Assembly (NCBI GenBank): GCA_040285825.1
Contig: JAUPSS010000004.1
Span: forward strand, 2,522,550-2,586,549
Direction of reading: 5' to 3'
Length of the DNA: 64,000 bases
Source of the DNA: Eukaryota sp. TZLM1-RC
Lineage: Eukaryota > Metamonada: BaSk clade
The translations under genes were made by a program, and so were the position numbers. The notes under the pieces are model-generated. The model saw nothing but the letters and a program-made list of their open reading frames with translations. It did no database searches and was not told the DNA's origin. This document shows, piece by piece, positions 1 to 9,620 of the stretch (positions are counted from its first letter, which is position 1; each line of letters opens with the position of its first letter).

Positions 1-786
1 CAATACCACCCAAATTTGCTGAAGAAAATAAGTGACTTTTCAACATTCCTGGTTCTACATCCAATAAATCAGCAAAAAATTCTGTTCTCAATGAATTAAA
101 TGAACGACAAAAATCTAATGCTATGGAAGGAGCACAATATCTCAAAATGTGGGTTATTCTCCCAGTGTAGCAAATTTTAAGCATGAAAAATTTAATATGC
201 TTTTCTATATCTAAAGAAGAAATTGAATCAAGTTCAATTTTCATTTTTTCCAAAATAACTTGCAATTCATTCTGAATTTGAGGCACGTTTCCTAACCAAC
301 AACCAAGGAACGTAAAAACATCACTACTATAATTAGTAAAAGGGACAATAGAATCGTTTATCACAAGATCTTGAGCAGAAGAGCCAATCAGAAGGCATTT
401 GCTCGCATTAAGATAAAGCCCAATATTTTTATATGAATCGGCAATTTCTTGAGCAACCAATTCTAGTAAATCAAATGAACCAATCAAGGATATATCATCC
501 ATATAAGCAACTATTTGTATAGAAGGGTATTTTTGCTTAATGATATTTAAAGTTTTGTGAATAGCTAAACAAAACAATAATGGGCCTAAAGGAGCACCTT
601 GCTTCACACCAGAAGATGATTTAAGACCAAATGAATTATAAATTAAATCTGATTCTTTCCCATAAAAATGATAGAAAAAACTCGATAGCTCAGGAAAATC
701 AGATTTAATTACTTCAAAAATTGCTTCTCGCTTTACAGAATTAAAAGCATTTTTAAAGTCAAGATTAAAAATATAATTATTTTCAT
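1..786 (-). mobile_element. Non-LTR retrotransposon fragment, family B (reverse transcriptase part)
   Basis: Read on the minus strand this is part of a non-LTR reverse transcriptase, nearly identical to the copy at 39911-40700. The palm motif AYMDD lies near 495-511. The block upstream of it reads GVKQGAPLGPLL near 588-610, where the 40-kb copy has GVKQGDPLGPLL, so a conserved Asp is lost here. The copy runs off the left edge of the window. Its resemblance to the 40-kb copy stops abruptly near 786, where Fanzor coding sequence begins, so it looks 5'-truncated and inserted into that gene. Family labels A-D are mine, for this window only. Confidence 0.85.
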
Positions 787-1158
787 ATTTTAAGACTTGC
801 ACCTGCAAATATTTTATACCTTCCTGATGATGAGCTTTTAAATTAGTGTCAACATCATGATATTAGAAACAATGATTGTGACGAAATCTTTTATGGTCTA
901 CTAACGCCATTTACTCGTCAAACTAAGAATTTAGTCACGGATGACAGTCTATATGATAATCTATTTCCAATTGATGTATATTTTCTTGCAGTTGCTGTTG
1001 GGAAAAATCCTCAGATATTCTTAAAACCAGCAATTACGATTGCTCAATTTATTGCCAATAGAGAAGAAAAACCTTATCACGTTGCCCCTGTATCCACCAA
1101 CATAGGTCCAGGATATTTTCCAATTATCACAACAACATTCTGGACAATTATTAGACAA
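787..1158 (+). pseudogene. Fanzor N-terminal fragment
   Basis: About 124 codons in one frame, broken once by TAG at 844-846. The first part reads LAPANILYLPDDELLN and the end reads FPIITTTFWTIIRQ. I place it in Fanzor because the PYHVAPVST...PGYFPIITTTF stretch resembles the conserved block that precedes the nuclease half in Fanzor proteins, and because the nuclease half follows on the same strand once the two LINE copies are removed. Alone it would be an unidentified ORF. Confidence 0.5.
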
Positions 1159-1862
1159 TCATCTTTTGAACTGTAAACATTTCATTACATTTAGAAAAAA
1201 AGTGCATAATAATGTCAGGGACCAAATTTATGTAATGTGCAAATCATATCGAGTAGATTCCTTTTTAGAACCGCTGTTATCAAAATTAATTCTTGATGAT
1301 CCCAATATTGATAGTACGCGTTACAACAGAGCTTTTATGGGTCTGACAAGAGGTGATCTAGTTGTTCCCGGCTTATATGGTAGTTTTACTATTTTAGACG
1401 CCACGTCCATTGACCCTTGTACTTCTTCTAATGAACATTTCATTGACTCGGGTGTAAATAATCCTCTTTTTGCAGGCGAAAAATATAAAATTGCTAAATA
1501 TGCGAAACCCATTTCCTCGATTAATGAAAATTCTCATGCACAATGTAATTTATGTACCTTTGTTTCATCTTTGCTTGGATCTTTGGGTAAGGCTGCTATG
1601 GCTTTTCTTGAGGATTTGGTGTAGTTGTAAAGGAAAGAACTGGAAGAATTTTCAATCATGTTTACTGACAAAACAGGATTTGTTATTTTTAAGGGAATGG
1701 TGAAACTGATTTCTGATTCACTTTCTTCTTTTGGGAAATTTTCCGAATCTTTGGCAATTAATTGCTTTGATGTAGGGGAAACAGGTTTTGAGGATGTGGA
1801 GTTTAAATTGTGTAGTTTATGTTTTCATATTTGTTGTTGAATAAAATTTCAAATGAAAAATA
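1159..1862 (+). mobile_element. Non-LTR retrotransposon, family A, 5'-truncated copy
   Basis: The 3' end of a family A element: the HLLNCKHF zinc-motif remnant, the endonuclease-like RGDLVVPG stretch and the 3' tail. It is almost identical to the minus-strand copy at 15.9-16.7 kb. The ORF at 1166-1624 is open and then shifts frame. The copy is bounded by the 9-bp direct repeat ATTAGACAA (1150-1158 and 1863-1871), a target-site duplication, and sits inside the Fanzor gene. 5' truncation plus a target duplication is the signature of target-primed reverse transcription. Confidence 0.85.
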
Positions 1863-1874
1863 ATTAGACAAACA

Positions 1875-2190
1875 TTTTTTGTCAATTTTATTAAAAACCT
1901 ATAAATCAACATCTAAATAATCCATCTCTCCCAAAACCAAAACACTAGATGCAACTCTCTCATAGTGAGATCCAAGAGAAAACAAAGCATCAGAAACCAT
2001 CTTCAACATCCCCTTAAAAATAGAAAACACAATTCTATTTTGCCAAAACAATCTGTTGAAATTCTTGTTAGTTCTTCTCTTTACAATCATTTCAAAATGT
2101 GCCAAAAAACGTATAGCCGTTGGAGCAAGTGAACCAAAAAGAGAAAATACAAATGGATACAAATTGTATTTTGCATGCTGTTGACTGGAC
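1875..2190 (-). mobile_element. Non-LTR retrotransposon, family B, short 3' fragment
   Basis: On the minus strand it encodes the C-terminal tail of the family B protein (QNRIVFSIFKGMLKMVSDAL), open from 2195 to 1899. It matches 38760-39050. Similarity stops near 2183-2190, so only about 300 bp of the 3' end is present. It lies directly next to the 3' target repeat of the family A copy, so two elements of different families landed within a few bases of each other in the same pseudogene. Confidence 0.85.
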
Positions 2191-2230
2191 AACATTGATG
2201 GACGATTTGTTGCCTAAACAGAGATTATAA

Positions 2231-2611
2231 ATGGTTAATACACAAGTTCAAGTTCATAGATTCAAACCACCTGAACAACTTGACTTTTGGTCCAATATTG
2301 ACGATTTAAACCAACCAATGTTCCAACAAAGGTTTTATAAATTCAACAACATTATCCACAAAGATAGATTTACTATTGCAGTAGAATTTGTTCGTCGAAA
2401 TTTACAAGGTCAGAAATGTCAGCCGGGCAACAAGGCTAGTATTTCTGATTTATATATTGATGACGTTGATGTTGATTATTTTCAAGACAAACGAATTGTT
2501 GTTTTTGGTCCTGGAAAACGTGATTTATTGTATTTTGGGAGTAAAAAAACGGATCAAGAATTAGCATGGTTCCTGAACATTAAACTGAACAGCAAAGAAA
2601 TAGTCGAGTGA
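2231..2611 (+). pseudogene. Fanzor middle fragment with degenerate RuvC-I
   Basis: An open stretch of 126 codons starting at ATG 2231, preceded in frame by TAA at 2228, so the ATG is probably internal to the original protein. FWSNIDDLNQPMFQQRFYKF followed by FTIAVEFVRRN corresponds to the block before RuvC-I in Fanzor proteins. VVFGPGKRDLLYF is the RuvC-I strand with Gly in place of the metal-binding Asp. The frame ends at TGA 2609-2611. Continuity with the next fragment needs at least one frame change; no GT...AG intron of the size used in this genome is evident. Confidence 0.65.
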
Positions 2612-2676
2612 TGAATCAAGACAAGAAATTCAAATGGTTGAGAATGACTCAGATGTCCTGGTCTTTGAAAAGTTGA

Positions 2677-3381
2677 AGTAATGAAAAGCAAAAACGATAC
2701 TCGACAAAGTATATTGAGGTAGATTACAACAGTAACCAAATGATAGAATCTACTGAAATGACAATTGAAAATGCATACAGCGAATTATCCGCGTTTGCCG
2801 CCAATTCAGCAACTTTTATAGATTTATCCAACTTTGTGGTTGCCAAACGTCGGCAAGTTTTTTTGACAATCGACTTTTACAGTCTTGACTTGTGGAGGAT
2901 TCATAAAATGCAAGCTTCTATTCACAAGCAAAAGACTACAAGTTGGTTGTTAACAAACCTTGCTCAGCAGTTTGGCAACCCGAAAGAAACTTTAATACTA
3001 ATGGGTGATTATGGTAAAAGGGGCTCTAAAAACTTGAAACATCAAAGGCCTAGTCGAGGAATTGGATTGATTCAATTTTTGAAAAGAAATGAATTTGAAG
3101 TATTGATGATTAATGAAGCTTTCACTTCAGCAAAATGTCCTGTTTGCTTTGAAAAGGTTGTTACGTTTTTGAGAGTAACAAATCCCAGATTCTATAGAAG
3201 AGAAAAGATTCCTGTTACTACATGTCATGGTTTATTGGCATGTAACAGTGACGGTTGTAAACCCAGTAACAAAGGCTCAACAAAGCTTTTCAATAGAAAT
3301 AAGCTGGCTTTTCTGAATATGTTTGCAATTGCTGAAGCCAGAATGAGTGGCAATGAAAGACGTCAATATCTGGCTAGTTGA
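2677..3381 (+). pseudogene. Fanzor C-terminal fragment (RuvC-II, zinc ribbon, RuvC-III)
   Basis: Open from 2677 (after TGA 2674-2676) to TAG 3379-3381; the first ATG is at 2740. It carries LILMGDYGKRG, then INEAFTSAKCPVC, FLRVTNPRFYRRE, HGLLACNSDGC and NRNKLAFLNMFAIAEA. This order (Asp strand, Glu plus CPxC, second Cys pair, NR-x-x-x-x-x-LN helix) is that of Fanzor/TnpB C-termini with the zinc ribbon inserted in RuvC. Asn replaces the expected final Asp. The fragment ends 100 bp before the MED10-like start codon. Confidence 0.75.
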
Positions 3382-3481
3382 TAGTTTTTGTAATTATTCC
3401 ACACGAAAGTAGATCGTGTATTTATGGGTATTTCCCACATTAAAGAAAATACTGATTTTAAAAACAATATCTGTAAAGCCA

Positions 3482-3826
3482 ATGGACCTCCACACCACGC
3501 TTTGTCAACTTGAGCCCACCTTACGTGATACGACTCAGTTTAGGGACAAGCTTTCTACTTTCCTTCAAGTTTTACACTCTCCTACCGATCCAGCACTTAC
3601 ACAAATTCAAGTTCCAGAAGATGTTCTACAACAATTAGACGAAGGTAAAGTGCCTTCTGGTGGTCTGAATGAAGAGTACAGGAAACTATCTGATGAACAA
3701 CGTTCTGTCAATGGTAAGGTAAAAGCCATTGAGTTGTTGTCTTCAAAACTTGAAGCTTCTCTATCACAAACCTTCCCTGAACTTTACAATGAATATATCA
3801 AGAGTTTGGATTCGAGCCTTTTATAG
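3482..3826 (+). CDS. MED10: Mediator subunit 10-like protein
   Basis: A 114-aa predicted soluble helical protein. The start is taken at ATG 3482 (MDLHTTLCQ); upstream in-frame codons have no ATG. The central stretch VPEDVLQQLDEGKVP followed by helices ending FPELYNEYIKSL resembles the Med10/Nut2 core, where a short helix (I/V-P-x-x-V-x-x-Y/L-D-x-G-x-N/V-P) precedes a long C-terminal helix. Med10 is a small middle-module subunit of Mediator, linking activators to RNA polymerase II. Length fits small protist Med10 proteins. Identification rests on this one motif region and could be wrong. It reads toward AMPK beta, whose stop is 700 bp away. Confidence 0.5.
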   Translation: MDLHTTLCQLEPTLRDTTQFRDKLSTFLQVLHSPTDPALTQIQVPEDVLQQLDEGKVPSGGLNEEYRKLSDEQRSVNGKVKAIELLSSKLEASLSQTFPELYNEYIKSLDSSLL

Positions 3827-4525
3827 TTTGTCTTCATTTATACTGATTTCTTTAGGTGAACTTGGCATGTTTTTTGTTATCGCCTGCTTGTTTTTGACGA
3901 CTTTTTTGTTCTTTAAATCAATTCTATTGATTACTGAAAATCATTGGAAGTTTTTTATTGGCTGTTTTGTAAAGATTGATATGTAATAAATTTTTTAATT
4001 AATTTTGAAGAAGTGATTGTCTGACACGTGGCAGTTATGTTTCTCTGTTTTCTCATTCAGTCTTGTAGAATCAATACTTAGTTTGAACATTATGGCAATA
4101 ATAGAACAATTTTGATTCTTGAATCACTATATTATTTCAGTAGCTGCAACTAGTTATATATATACTAGTTATAAATACTGTGTCGATTTAACTCCTTCTG
4201 GGGTTGTATCAAACGCATCATAAATGCTACGTTGTAGTGATGAATCTGATATCTTTTGTTCAATTAAATAGTATTATCATCTAAAAAATTCACAGCTTAT
4301 ATTGTTAATTTTTGTCAATCTTTGAATTTAACCAAAAAATTATCTAATTTTCATCAAGATCATTCAATCCCAACAATTCCAAATTTGACCAAACATTTGA
4401 ACGTAAACACTACAATAGATTGAACTCTGCAGAACGTAAATTATTTAGTCGGAATATTTGATGAATACATCGAGATAAAGAAGTTGTTCCAAAGAAAATA
4501 ATACAAATAAATTGAGTAATTTTGT
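3827..4525. other. Intergenic, 3' ends of two convergent genes
   Basis: AT-rich sequence between the MED10-like stop and the AMPK beta stop. A 3729-3986 reading frame overlaps the MED10-like tail but shows only hydrophobic low-complexity codons. I see no convincing gene, RNA or mobile element. Confidence 0.5.
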
Positions 4526-5227
4526 TTATTTTGATGCTAAATCTTTTTGTAAATTCTTTATCATTTCTTCATGCATTGGTTTGTACAGTACAGTCGTCAC
4601 AGTTTTTCCTTTATACCGCCTTGACATTCCCAGCATCAATACAGATCGCCGTGGCCAAACATAGAGATGATTAATGGTAATGTGCTGGGGTAAAGGCATC
4701 AGCAACGGATCTGTTTTTTCTGGAATAGTAGAGTTTAATACTGTTTTGGCAAGATGAGGTGGTAACGCTTCTGGAGAGTTTGACGGTAGTTCAGGCACTT
4801 CTTGGCCAAACACTATAGATCTAGAGACTGAAACAGGCGAATCTTGACAATCTGGTAGAACTTCTACAATGTTATTTACATTTCCAAGCGCATCTCTGAG
4901 TGTTGGTTCAGCAGGAGAGTATCTCCATTCTGTGTCAACTATGTACTTATACTGCCACCTCCCTGGTGGTAGGCGTAGTTCTGCTTGTAGTATTCTGTCT
5001 GGACCAGGAGTAAGTTTGACTTTTCGTTTATCCCATTGAGTGAATGTGCCTGCTACAAAAACTGTTTGGCCTGGAAATGGCCATCTAAAGACTACTGGAT
5101 GACGGGAAACATTTCCATCATCAGCGTCACCTATGAAAGGAACGCCATTAGATAAAGTAGAGGACGACGATTCGTTTGAGTTGCTGCTATTGCTGTCTCT
5201 GTAGGGTTTGGTGGGTTTTTGGCCCAT
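4526..5227 (-). CDS. PRKAB: AMP-activated protein kinase beta subunit
   Basis: A 233-aa protein. The scaffold subunit of the AMPK/SNF1 energy-sensing kinase binds glycogen and joins the alpha and gamma subunits. MGQKPT at the N-terminus fits the N-myristoylation consensus (Gly2, Thr6). A Ser/Asn-rich linker leads to a CBM48 glycogen-binding domain at about 44-125 (VFVAGTFTQWDKRKVKLTP, RWQYKYIVDTEWRYSP, DALGNVNNIVEV) with the sugar-stacking Trp residues present. The C-terminal ASC domain (about 150-233) shows PPHLAKTVLN, HITINHLYV and the end VTTVLYKP, which is diagnostic. It starts at ATG 5227, only 75 bp from the start of the divergently transcribed triphosphatase gene. Confidence 0.95.
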   Translation of the reverse strand: MGQKPTKPYRDSNSSNSNESSSSTLSNGVPFIGDADDGNVSRHPVVFRWPFPGQTVFVAGTFTQWDKRKVKLTPGPDRILQAELRLPPGRWQYKYIVDTEWRYSPAEPTLRDALGNVNNIVEVLPDCQDSPVSVSRSIVFGQEVPELPSNSPEALPPHLAKTVLNSTIPEKTDPLLMPLPQHITINHLYVWPRRSVLMLGMSRRYKGKTVTTVLYKPMHEEMIKNLQKDLASK

Positions 5228-5302
5228 TTTGGATGGGGAATTAGATTATAAACATCACATTTGTTATTGTAACATTTATCTTGTAAATCAATCTCCTATC
5301 TG

Positions 5303-6248
5303 ATGACTCAGCCTGTGGTAGTTCGTTGTCTTGCACCTTCCATAGTTTGTCCCATTCGTTCTGTTGATCACAGTACGGTGAAACTCCTCTCTCTGACATT
5401 GAGACCCAGGTAGCTGAATTCATATATCGCCACTGTGATAAACCTTACATAGAAGTATGAACACAATGTTCCCATAACACTAGATTGAGGCCAAACTTGG
5501 CCTTTTGTTATCCAAAAAAACACATGATCGTTTTTGGAAAACATTTGAAGTCATCAATTCCGAAGCCATACTCTTCTCAGACCCACAATTTGTCCACCCG
5601 TACGAGTTTCTTACATCAATTCCAAAAGAACTTTTTGAAACAGTCAACATGGCTCTTAATGATAGATACCAGCATTCCAAGGAGCCTGGCTATGTGGGAG
5701 CTCCCATACATTGTCAGCATTTCATTGAGAGGGACTGGATATATGGAAGGGGACAAAAAATGAGAGCCTCAGTTGATTCTGATGGAAATGTTTTAAAATG
5801 TGTTAAAAAAACCAGAGTTGAGGATTTAAATATAATTTCACGACATACTGGGTTGGATTGGAGACTGTCAGCGTCTACAGAAGAACCTGTTCCACCACCA
5901 CCACTGGACATGATTGAACAGGAGAGAAGGAAGCATAGATGTTCTTATTTTTTTGAGTTGTGGAGGTTTGATTTAACTAGAGTTGATGTATACAAGCAGG
6001 AAATGTTACAAGAATCTGTATATCAGATTGAAATTGAAATTAGAGATATTTCTACGTTTGCTAAAAGAAAAGAAGAAATTATGAATAATTCAGATGATGC
6101 AACTGCAACTGAGCCACCATTGGACAAAATAATGTTTGGTTCTTTTCCATCTGGAGTGCAGTTGACTGACTTAGCTAGGGCATTTGTCAGTAATGTCCGG
6201 GCCACAATAATCATTGCAGGGGAGCTTGAAGAGGCAGAAGAAGATTAA
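5303..6248 (+). CDS. CET1: mRNA 5'-triphosphatase, Cet1-type tunnel metalloenzyme (three exons)
   Basis: Exons 5303-5344, 5374-5454 and 5484-6248 join into a 295-aa protein. The enzyme removes the gamma phosphate from nascent pre-mRNA, the first capping step. Joining the exons gives the start MTQPVVVRCLAPSIYGETP and then VAEFIYRHCDKPYIEIEAKLG, the first beta strand of the tunnel fold with its metal-binding IEIEAK Glu pair. Exon 3 supplies RASVDSDGNVLKCVKK, the WRLS region, FELWRFDLTRVD (the typical W-R-x-D-L-T block) and YQIEIEIRD, the C-terminal Glu motif. Without the introns the first IEIEA motif is lost, which strongly supports the splice sites. Fungi, protists and some viruses use this fold for capping; animals and plants use a different one. 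Confidence 0.88.
5345..5373 (+). other. Spliceosomal intron 1 of the mRNA triphosphatase gene (29 nt)
   Basis: Starts GTTTGT, ends CACAG, phase 0. Removing it joins codon 14 to TAC of exon 2 and keeps the frame open. Inferred from protein continuity, not from transcripts. Confidence 0.85.
5455..5483 (+). other. Spliceosomal intron 2 of the mRNA triphosphatase gene (29 nt)
   Basis: Starts GTATGA, ends CACTAG, phase 0. Removing it joins KPYIE to IEAKLG, restoring the family's metal-binding strand. The unspliced frame would hit the TAG at 5481-5483, which is the acceptor itself. Confidence 0.88.
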
Positions 6249-6798
6249 TTATGTGAGTTTGGGAGCAATTTAAATGTATACAATGATAAATAAATACATT
6301 GTTTTTTGGTTGTTCACTTTGATTCTCTTCATAAAGTTTGTGTTTTGGAAACCTATCAGAACCGACAATTGATAGAATGACACCAGATCAAAATGTATTA
6401 TGATTTTAATCATATGCATATTTATTTTCAGTCATGTCATTTTCTGTTGAGATAAGTAAATGGTTTGAGAACACCAAGAATTGCGAGATTTAAGAGAGAA
6501 TGAGAAGTGATTAGGAAATTACTGTTTTATTACTATGTGCCATAAATGAACTTATACATATGAATATAGTAGGTCTTTCACTGCAGTTGCAATCGCGAAT
6601 ACAAAAGCTTCAATTTTATTTCCGCCTATTGTAGTGGAAAATATCAAAAAGTTAAAAATTACCAAAATTATTGATCGTGTAAGGTGACAGGTGACAGTGT
6701 AAACTAAAAACTCGCTGAAATCAAAAGGAGAGTTAGATAAGAACCACCAAATGATGTTAATAATGACAATGTACAGACTGTCCTCAATTCTCCTTGAA
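6249..6798. other. Intergenic between triphosphatase and RCC1-LRR gene 1
   Basis: Contains an AATAAA-like sequence near 6288, a plausible poly(A) signal for the triphosphatase. A hydrophobic minus-strand reading frame (6552-6842) overlaps the end of the RCC1-LRR gene out of frame and has no recognisable feature. I see nothing else. Confidence 0.45.
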
Positions 6799-8769
6799 TC
6801 AAAATTGAAAATGCAATGAATTGAAGAAATCAGCCAGTTCATCTGTTAGAGGGTATTGAATCCACTTAGGAAACCCATTGAGCTGAACAAGAAACCCACC
6901 AGTTTTTACTGGTAAGATTGATTGAATAGCCTTATTTTCACTTAGAACCAAAGGACAAAGCGAACACGTTTCGTGTCTGGATACTCCTGAAGATCTGAAC
7001 AGTAAAAAATCTAAACACGGAAAGTTTGACTCTAATAAATGACCCGAATAACTACTGGAAAGCAACAATTCTTTCAAATTTGGTAAGAAAACCTTCTCAC
7101 CAATTGCTTCCAGGTCAGCTGAAAGGTTCAAGCTCAATATTGATGACGGAAGTGCTACGTTTGCATTCAATATTCTTTGTGAGAATGCTGAACAATGTAC
7201 AGTTAGTGCTTCTAAACGGTTTAGAAATCTCAAGTCAATAAATTGCACTCCATGATTGACAGAATTAATTTCCAAACTACGTAAGAGTGGTGGAAGCAAA
7301 GGAAACTGATCGAGAATGTTATGAAGCTCAAGACCAACTAAGTTTTGAAAACAACTCAAATCTAGAGGTTGGTCGTTATAGTAGAGAGAACTAGTATCAG
7401 AAATATTTAAAAAATGCAGCTTTGGAAACGATTCTAAAATGGTCTCATCTCTTTTGAAATGGTTGGTGTGTAACCAAAGTTTGGTTATATTAGGATGAGG
7501 GACAATTGAATCCTTAAACTTGGAATTTAACCGAATTTTCAGTTTCTCTTCTGAATCTGCAAGATGAATGGTTTTAGGATTGACCAATACCTGCCTTATA
7601 GGGAAAGAATTTAAGACTTCATCTGCCAATCTAGCAAGCCGTTTACTGACTCTACATCTAAACGTAAACAGAGCACGTACATAAACATGAAATTCAAAGA
7701 ACCTCAATAGGAAATTCAAATAATGAGTCAAAATAATGTTGACAAGGACCGAAAATAAAGGTCTAATGATAGTCTTCCCTTGCCTATTTCTCTTGGGGAA
7801 AAATTGATTAAAGATGGCAACTTGTTGAGGAACTCTCAGCTCTTTGCGTCCAAAGATGTCATAACAATTACGACCTAATCCAAAAACACAAGAATGGTTG
7901 ACAGCTATCAAACAATGATGATCAAGAGAAATACTCAGTATATCAGAAAGGCGACTTATAGCAACTAGTGACTTGGAATTACTCAATGTAGGAGTTAATC
8001 TAGAGAGAGCGCCACAACCATGCACACTACCATTTGACAATAGAGCTATAAAGAAAAAGTCACCAGCCGCAATAGCTTTTATGTTGTTTACATGTGTTAG
8101 AGCTTTTGTAGGTCTTCTACGTCCTCTCAAGGGAATCGACCAAATGTTTCTTCTGACGTCAAGTACTACTACATGAGATTGACTAATTGAAACTGATTTC
8201 GCTTTGAGAAGAGGTATCCACTCAATATCACAACCACTGGTTCCGGGTCTAACAATAGAAACGTCACCAACTGAATCTAGACAAACGATTTGGTCCTCAC
8301 AGCCAGAAAGTGATTGTATATTCAATAAACCCTCAATAATAGTGAACGGGCGTCGCAAACCCCAATGAACCACATGACCTTGCTGTGTCAATGCAAAGGA
8401 ACAAAAACGGCCTGCATAAACACTGTCAATTTCAAATGGAATATCCAATTCAGATAATGGCAGTTCTTCATCAGACGAAGGTTTGAGTTGATGTGAACCA
8501 TTACGTCCCCATCCGATTACACGTCCATCATCCAACAACACAAGCGAGTGCCCTTCCCCTGCAGAAACAGAAACAGCACGGCTTATAGGAATTCTGACCG
8601 GAAAAGTGACTAAAGAGGGGCCTCCCCAAAGGACCTGGCTGTAAGAGTTCTTCCCCCAAGAATAAACGTCGCCATTGTTGAGAAGAACCAAGATATGTTC
8701 ATCTATAGAAATAGATTTAACTACAGCCTCAGGTGATGAAAAGAACCGTGAAAAGAACCGTGATAGCAT
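6799..8769 (-). CDS. RCC1-repeat plus leucine-rich-repeat protein 1
   Basis: A 656-aa protein; ATG at 8769 (MLSRFFSRFF) is preferred because codons further up lack an ATG. Residues about 10-330 form an RCC1-like propeller: repeated blocks of the type VYSWGKNSYSQ, VIGWGRNGSHQL, VVHWGLRR and AGEGHSLVLLDDG. Residues about 400-656 hold leucine-rich segments (FPKLHFLNISD, LVGLELHNIL, LSLEINSVNH-like). RCC1 folds bind chromatin, GTPases or ubiquitin targets; LRRs bind proteins. The enzymatic role is unknown. It is a paralogue of the 12.2-14.4 kb gene: both have the FALTQ-x-G-x-V-x-W block, the same domain order, and a similar end (GFP/CFPxWIQYP). Confidence 0.8.
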   Translation of the reverse strand: MLSRFFSRFFSSPEAVVKSISIDEHILVLLNNGDVYSWGKNSYSQVLWGGPSLVTFPVRIPISRAVSVSAGEGHSLVLLDDGRVIGWGRNGSHQLKPSSDEELPLSELDIPFEIDSVYAGRFCSFALTQQGHVVHWGLRRPFTIIEGLLNIQSLSGCEDQIVCLDSVGDVSIVRPGTSGCDIEWIPLLKAKSVSISQSHVVVLDVRRNIWSIPLRGRRRPTKALTHVNNIKAIAAGDFFFIALLSNGSVHGCGALSRLTPTLSNSKSLVAISRLSDILSISLDHHCLIAVNHSCVFGLGRNCYDIFGRKELRVPQQVAIFNQFFPKRNRQGKTIIRPLFSVLVNIILTHYLNFLLRFFEFHVYVRALFTFRCRVSKRLARLADEVLNSFPIRQVLVNPKTIHLADSEEKLKIRLNSKFKDSIVPHPNITKLWLHTNHFKRDETILESFPKLHFLNISDTSSLYYNDQPLDLSCFQNLVGLELHNILDQFPLLPPLLRSLEINSVNHGVQFIDLRFLNRLEALTVHCSAFSQRILNANVALPSSILSLNLSADLEAIGEKVFLPNLKELLLSSSYSGHLLESNFPCLDFLLFRSSGVSRHETCSLCPLVLSENKAIQSILPVKTGGFLVQLNGFPKWIQYPLTDELADFFNSLHFQF

Positions 8770-8939
8770 CGATATTGATACAGTTAGAAAACATGGTTGA
8801 ATAATCAAGTTGATTATCAATGACTCGTTTTTGAAATCCCTTAATTAAATTAAATTAAATAATCAAGACTTGGAAAAATTGAATTGTCAATTAAATTATT
8901 GCAATAAATTAATTGCACTGATTGATTGGGGTTGTTTTC

Positions 8940-9620
8940 TCAGGGGCAATTAATTGCAATTTCTTTTCGCAAAGATATCTTCATCTAAATGGGCATTGGG
9001 ACTTTGTTTGTCCAACTTTTTGTTCCTTCAAGAAGATGTGCTACCCGCTGGACTTCAGCATTCAAACTTGTGCGCTCTTACTTTGCACTTTCTGATCTCC
9101 TAAAAACTGCGGATGCCGAGGTGCTCAGTATTTTACCTACGCCGGTAGAAGAGAGACTTCTTAAAGAAATTCAGGAACAACTATTTTTCTTGGAAAACGT
9201 GAATAAGCTGCTCCAAAAAAGACACTTAACTTATTGGAAGCCAAAGATATCTTTACTGAATTAAATGAAGATTTTACCACTATGCAGAAATACGTAAGCT
9301 ACCCATCCAGAGTGATACACTCTTCCGATTTTGAATTGGCAGTTATCAAGGTGTCGGACAATGATGAGCAGTTTTTAATCTTAGTTGAAAGAAATTCTCT
9401 GACAGCTTTCCAAACAGATGATAAACTTGAATTGTTTCTTTCACCTTCTTTGATTTGTGCTGGTGTAAAGCGGACAGTTCAAGATAGAATGAAACTTCGT
9501 CAACAAGCCCGTTCCATGGATCAGAATCGTTCCTTTATTGATCTGCCCTTTATTGCATGTACTACAGTCGAAGTAGAACGGCTCTTCAGTAGAGCCAAGT
9601 CTATGATTGGTTAACATCGT
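8940..9620 (+). pseudogene. hAT-family transposase relic
   Basis: Two frames, 8989-9264 and 9234-9614, joined by a frameshift near 9234-9264, encode the C-terminal half of a hAT transposase: TRWTSAFKLVRSYFALSDLL (the Trp-Ser block of hAT catalytic cores) and, at the end, CTTVEVERLFSRAKSMIG, the hAT dimerisation motif. The N-terminal zinc finger and most of the catalytic core are missing. AT-rich repeats around 8880-8960 and 9785-9825 (ATTGCAATAA) flank it, but I cannot prove they are its ends. It is non-functional. Confidence 0.75.

Larger units (their letters stand above)
787..3381 (+). pseudogene. Fanzor (eukaryotic TnpB-like RuvC nuclease), decayed and split by non-LTR insertions
   Basis: Plus-strand fragments at 787-1158, 2231-2611 and 2677-3381 read in order as one Fanzor protein. 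Fanzors are eukaryotic relatives of transposon TnpB and act as RNA-guided DNA nucleases. Seen in order: a block in 787-1158 resembling the N-terminal domain of Fanzors (PYHVAPVSTNIGPGY); FWSNIDDLNQPMFQQRFYKF; a RuvC-I-like VVFGPGKRDLLYF; a RuvC-II-like LILMGDYG; INEAFTSAKCPVC; HGLLACNSDGC; and a RuvC-III-like NRNKLAFLNM. The usual Asp of RuvC-I (DPG) is Gly and the usual Asp of RuvC-III (NRD) is Asn. The Glu before the first Cys pair (INEAFTS) is kept. With stops, frame changes and two LINE copies inside (plus one at its left end), it is inactive. The true N-terminus lies left of the window or is lost. Confidence 0.72.

Noticed and set aside
3729-3986. 85-codon frame overlapping the MED10-like gene end
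   Set aside because: Hydrophobic, out of frame with a more convincing gene, no motif.
6552-6842. 96-codon minus-strand frame next to RCC1-LRR gene 1
   Set aside because: Overlaps the gene's end out of frame and looks like AT-rich hydrophobic noise.
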